DNA from: UBA5314 sp035560815
Lineage (GTDB): Bacteria; Bacillota; Syntrophomonadia; Syntrophomonadales; Syntrophomonadaceae
Assembly (NCBI GenBank): GCA_035560815.1
Contig: DATMYR010000070.1
Coordinates: 1-64,000 of the forward strand
Length of the DNA: 64,000 nt
Reading direction: 5' to 3'
Shown: piece after piece, positions 61,097 to 64,000 of the stretch
How positions within the stretch are numbered: position 1 is the stretch's first letter
Layout of the letters: each line of letters opens with the position of its first letter
Notes under the pieces: model-generated
Told to the model about the DNA's origin: nothing
The model's input: the letters and a program-made list of their open reading frames with translations, nothing else
Databases searched by the model: none
Position numbers and translations under genes: made by a program

Positions 61097-61130
61097 TAGG
61101 GGACAGACCCGTTAACGGGTCTGTCCCCTA
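61097..61130. terminator. bidirectional terminator / GGGGACAGACCC palindrome
   Basis: A perfect 34-base palindrome, TAGGGGACAGACCCGTT and its complement, between two convergent genes. It ends transcription from both sides but also belongs to the dispersed GGGGACA repeats, so it may be a repeat adopted as terminator. Confidence 0.8.
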
Positions 61131-61168
61131 TCGTTTCTACTTATTTTCCTTGTTCCCCAAGATTGCTG

Positions 61169-62860
61169 CTATTTGCCTGTAGCGTGATAATGGGTGTGAA
61201 GCAGCTCATGGGATTTGTGCCCCAGGGGTTCATGTAGGAAGTCCTCATAAATCTTTAAGACTTCCGGATTTTCATGGGATTTGCGGATGGGCAGTCCGGC
61301 ATCTTCCTCGTAAATGGCATCGATTCTTTCCATCTTCTTAGCGATGGTGGAAGGAATGGGTTGGCCGCCGCCACCGATGCATCCACCCGGGCAGCACATG
61401 ACTTCGATGAAGTGGTAGGGTGATGTCCCGGCTTTGATGCCTTCCATAATCTTGCGAGCCTCACCCAGGGAATTGGCTACGGCCGCCTTAACTTTGGTGC
61501 CGGCCAGGTCAACTTCCGCTTCCTTCATTCCCGTGAAACCACGCACCATCGTGAAGTTAACATCCTCCAGCTTGTCGCCGGTGACGACTTCGTAGACGGT
61601 CCGCAGAGCAGCTTCCATAACACCACCGGATGCGCCGAAAATAACAGCAGCGCCGGTGTAGGCACCCATCAGGGAGTCAAAGTTGGTAGGTTCCATCTCG
61701 TCCCAATCGGGGCCGCCCATACTGAACAGCTTGCCTATTTCTCTGGTAGTCAAAACCAGGTCAACATCTTGATACCCGCTGGAGTTCATTTCCGGACGCT
61801 GGGCTTCAAACTTTTTGGCAGTACAGGGCATGATGGATACCGAATAAACCTTCGAAGGATCTACGCCCGCTTTTTCAGCCCAGTAAGTCTTAACCAGTGC
61901 CCCAAACATCTGTTGGGGTGATTTACAGGTAGAAAGGTGATCCAATTGGTCGGGGTAGAAGGTTTCAATGAAGTTGATCCAACCAGGGCTGCAGGAAGTG
62001 ATCATCGGGAGGGTTCCGCCCTCTTTCAAACGCTTGAGCAGTTCATTGCCTTCCTCTAAAATGGTCAGGTCAGCGGTAAAGTTGGTGTGGAAAACCTTAT
62101 CAAAACCCAGGCTTCTCAATCCGGATACGAATTTCAGCATGTCGAGAGATCCGGTCTTCATGCCCAATTCTTCGGCGACTGCTACACGTACAGCCGGGGC
62201 GATCTGGGTGACAACGATCTTGTCCGGATCTGCTACAGCAGCCAAGAATTCGTCCATTTGCTCATTTTCAACAATAGCGCCCACCGGGCATACCAGAGCG
62301 CACTGTCCGCACATGACGCACTTGGTTTGAATCAAAGGCTTGGCATCGGCGGTTTGGGGAACCCCGTTCACAACTTCCAGCGCGCCAACTGTTTGAATGT
62401 CATTGCACATTTCTACGCATCTCAAGCACAGTGTGCACTTGGAAGGATCACGAACCAATGAGGGGGTGGATTGATCCTTTTCATGGAAGAATGGTTTGTT
62501 GTCTACATCACGGATAATGAATGTCTCAGCCAGGGTCTGTAATTCACAATTTTGATTCCGGGCGCAGTTGAGACAATCCTGGGGATGAACTTTGAGAATC
62601 TTCTTCAGGTTCTCAACTTTGGCTTTGATTGCTGCCGGGCTGAAGGTTTTTACATCCATACCGCTGGCTGCTTCTGTTGAACAGGCAGTTTTGAGCTCTC
62701 CATTGATTTCAACCATACAGACCTTACAGTTGTCTTTCACTTTAAGGTCTGGATGACTGCACAGAGAAGGAATGTCAAAACCAGCCGCAGAACAGGCCTT
62801 CATTACGGTAGTTCCTTCCGGAACCGATACCTCAAAGCCGTTAACAGTGATACTTACCAT
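61169..62860 (-). CDS. hydA: [FeFe]-hydrogenase catalytic subunit
   Basis: 563 residues: an N-terminal [2Fe-2S] domain (about 1-75), a His-Cys [4Fe-4S] segment (HPQDCLNCARNQNCELQ), two [4Fe-4S] motifs (CTLCLRC, CVMCGQC), then the H-cluster domain with TSCSPGW, MPCTAKK and MCCPGGCIGGGGQP. In the first motif the usual second Cys is Ser. ATG 62860 follows GGAGAAAG. It has its own promoter and no NuoE/NuoF-like partners next to it. It should make or use H2 with ferredoxin or, with remote partners, by electron bifurcation. Confidence 0.94.
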   Translation of the reverse strand: MVSITVNGFEVSVPEGTTVMKACSAAGFDIPSLCSHPDLKVKDNCKVCMVEINGELKTACSTEAASGMDVKTFSPAAIKAKVENLKKILKVHPQDCLNCARNQNCELQTLAETFIIRDVDNKPFFHEKDQSTPSLVRDPSKCTLCLRCVEMCNDIQTVGALEVVNGVPQTADAKPLIQTKCVMCGQCALVCPVGAIVENEQMDEFLAAVADPDKIVVTQIAPAVRVAVAEELGMKTGSLDMLKFVSGLRSLGFDKVFHTNFTADLTILEEGNELLKRLKEGGTLPMITSCSPGWINFIETFYPDQLDHLSTCKSPQQMFGALVKTYWAEKAGVDPSKVYSVSIMPCTAKKFEAQRPEMNSSGYQDVDLVLTTREIGKLFSMGGPDWDEMEPTNFDSLMGAYTGAAVIFGASGGVMEAALRTVYEVVTGDKLEDVNFTMVRGFTGMKEAEVDLAGTKVKAAVANSLGEARKIMEGIKAGTSPYHFIEVMCCPGGCIGGGGQPIPSTIAKKMERIDAIYEEDAGLPIRKSHENPEVLKIYEDFLHEPLGHKSHELLHTHYHATGK

Positions 62861-62907
62861 ACTCTTTCTCCTCTCCCGCTCTAAAACTTTTTTAGGCTTC
62901 TTCAAAT

Positions 62908-62936
62908 AGTTTATTTTCCTATACTATGCGTGTCAA
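62908..62936 (-). promoter_or_regulatory. sigma-A promoter of hydA
   Basis: The minus strand has TTGACA, 17 bases, TAAACT. Transcription start near 62901, about 41 bases before the ATG. Confidence 0.72.
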
Positions 62937-63019
62937 GCATTATTCATAGGACAGGTCGCCCTGGATCTAGCTAAATAGAAAATCCCGGTAAATCGGTAAT
63001 GAAAGAAATCATGCATTTT

Positions 63020-64000
63020 TCATCGTAAAGCCAGATAACGCTGCAGACGGTCTAATCCTTCCTTGATGTTTTCCAGAGAATTCGCATAGGAAAGCCGTAA
63101 ATATCCCTCGCAGTTGCTTCCAAAATCAATGCCGGGTGTCAAAGCCACCTTGGCCTCTTGCAAAATATCAAAAGCCAGTTTATAAGAGTCGTTGCTGATA
63201 TGACGGAGATCGGCCAAAGCATAAAATGCTCCGGTAGGCTTGCTGACTGTGGCCAAATTCATCTCTTCCAGTCGCTGGAGTACATAAAGGCGCCGCTGGT
63301 CGTAAATGCGCCGCATGTCTTCCACTTCCGTCTGGCAGTAGCGCAGGGCGGCTATCCCGGCCTCCTGGCAGAAGGAAGATGCGCAGATAAATAAATTCTG
63401 CTGTAGGATCTGCAAAGGTCGGATGTAACGACGCGGTACAATGATATAGCCCAGGCGCCAACCGGTCATGGCAAAGAGTTTGGAGAATCCGTTGATGACA
63501 AAGGCATCCTGGGAATATTCGAGGATCGTATGCTCCTCCCCTTCATACACCAGACCCGAGTATATTTCATCAGAAACAATGGGTCTTGGCAATTCTGCCA
63601 ATTCTTGAAGCTGGGCAGCTGTGCAAACCATGCCGGTAGGATTGGCCGGACTATTTACCAGGATAGCACGGGTAGCCGGCCCCAGTCTGGCACGAATTTC
63701 TTCTATACGGTATTGAAATCCATCCTCGTCGTTGACTGGAACGTATACCGGTTGGGCATCCAAATAGTGAACAAAGTTGGGATAACAGGCATAATAGGGG
63801 TTGGGCAGGATAAGTTCATCACCCTTCTGCAAAAGAACGGAAAAGACCAGAAGCATCGCGGGTGAAGTACCCATCGTAACCATCACTTGCTCCGGAGATA
63901 TTTCCACTCTAAACCTCTGCCAGTAATAGCGGGCGATTTCTTCCCGTAAAGCTAGTTTTCCAAGGCTGTGGGTGTAGTGGGTGTCATTATCCTTCAATGC
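63020..64000 (-). CDS. pyridoxal-phosphate aminotransferase class I/II, 5' partial
   Basis: The visible 326 codons lack roughly the first 60 residues, which lie beyond the right edge. NPYYACYPNFV, NSPANPTGMV, DEIYSGLVYEG and the PLP-lysine motif SKLFAMTGWRLGY (Lys in GFSKLF) identify a fold-type I aspartate-like aminotransferase. The amino-donor specificity cannot be assigned. The TTG at 63997 is an internal codon, not the start. Confidence 0.9.
   Translation of the reverse strand, partial: ALKDNDTHYTHSLGKLALREEIARYYWQRFRVEISPEQVMVTMGTSPAMLLVFSVLLQKGDELILPNPYYACYPNFVHYLDAQPVYVPVNDEDGFQYRIEEIRARLGPATRAILVNSPANPTGMVCTAAQLQELAELPRPIVSDEIYSGLVYEGEEHTILEYSQDAFVINGFSKLFAMTGWRLGYIIVPRRYIRPLQILQQNLFICASSFCQEAGIAALRYCQTEVEDMRRIYDQRRLYVLQRLEEMNLATVSKPTGAFYALADLRHISNDSYKLAFDILQEAKVALTPGIDFGSNCEGYLRLSYANSLENIKEGLDRLQRYLALR

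Overview
The window is about 64 kb of chromosome from a spore-forming, strictly anaerobic Gram-positive bacterium, probably a member of the Clostridia close to the Syntrophomonadaceae. Supporting signs are a Tlp-type small acid-soluble spore protein gene, strong AGGAGG ribosome sites, an [FeFe]-hydrogenase, a sensor kinase built on a hydrogenase-like domain, a YaaH-like GH18 gene and many oxygen-sensitive Fe-S and radical-SAM enzymes. No rRNA, tRNA, CRISPR array or intact transposase gene was found.

Region 1 (1-22.5 kb, all minus strand) is a cofactor-plus-enzyme island. In transcription order it holds a sigma-54 activator (acoR), a sigma-54 -24/-12 promoter, a Lin0512-family gene, acoA, acoB, acoX, acoC, an AhpD-like gene, lipB, lipA, a GcvH-like carrier, a GlcD-like flavoprotein, a HdrD/GlcF-like Fe-S protein, a small DUF6506-type gene, a lipoate ligase, a second GcvH-like carrier, a two-domain lipoate ligase, two radical-SAM proteins resembling the LipS1/LipS2 pair, a TPP riboswitch with terminator, thiDE, thiC, an MBL-fold hydrolase and a thiamine-binding protein. 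The island makes a TPP- and lipoate-dependent dehydrogenase (E1/E2) and both of its cofactors. No dihydrolipoamide dehydrogenase (E3) gene is present. My main hypothesis is that the HdrD-like/GlcD-like pair and the lipoyl carrier proteins re-oxidise dihydrolipoyl groups.

Region 2 (22.5-31.5 kb) has a CBS-ACT protein and a complete branched-chain amino-acid-type ABC importer (minus), then pyruvate carboxylase (plus).

Region 3 (31.6-46.3 kb) is a signalling region: a multi-PAS histidine kinase, a hydrogenase-like histidine kinase with a receiver/HD-GYP partner, a CoA-transferase, an unrecognised HTH-like protein, a soluble chemoreceptor with an N-terminal Rossmann domain, an HD-GYP protein with a structured leader, and a GH18 protein.

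Region 4 (46.3-52.7 kb) holds a MarR regulator with an ABC exporter whose ATPase gene is frameshifted, a CadA-type metal ATPase with its ArsR repressor and operator, and a second Rossmann-chemoreceptor.

Region 5 (52.9-64 kb) is mostly housekeeping: GIY-YIG, RmuC, DEAD-box helicase, NUDIX, DUF2225, Zn-PLC-like, PCMT, DUF502, a hotdog thioesterase, the hydrogenase HydA and a truncated aminotransferase.

Several families of REP-like palindromes (GGGGACA.., GGGGACGG.., and a tandem CCATCCGTGG unit) are scattered through the window. Some supply the stop codons or the last residues of neighbouring genes.
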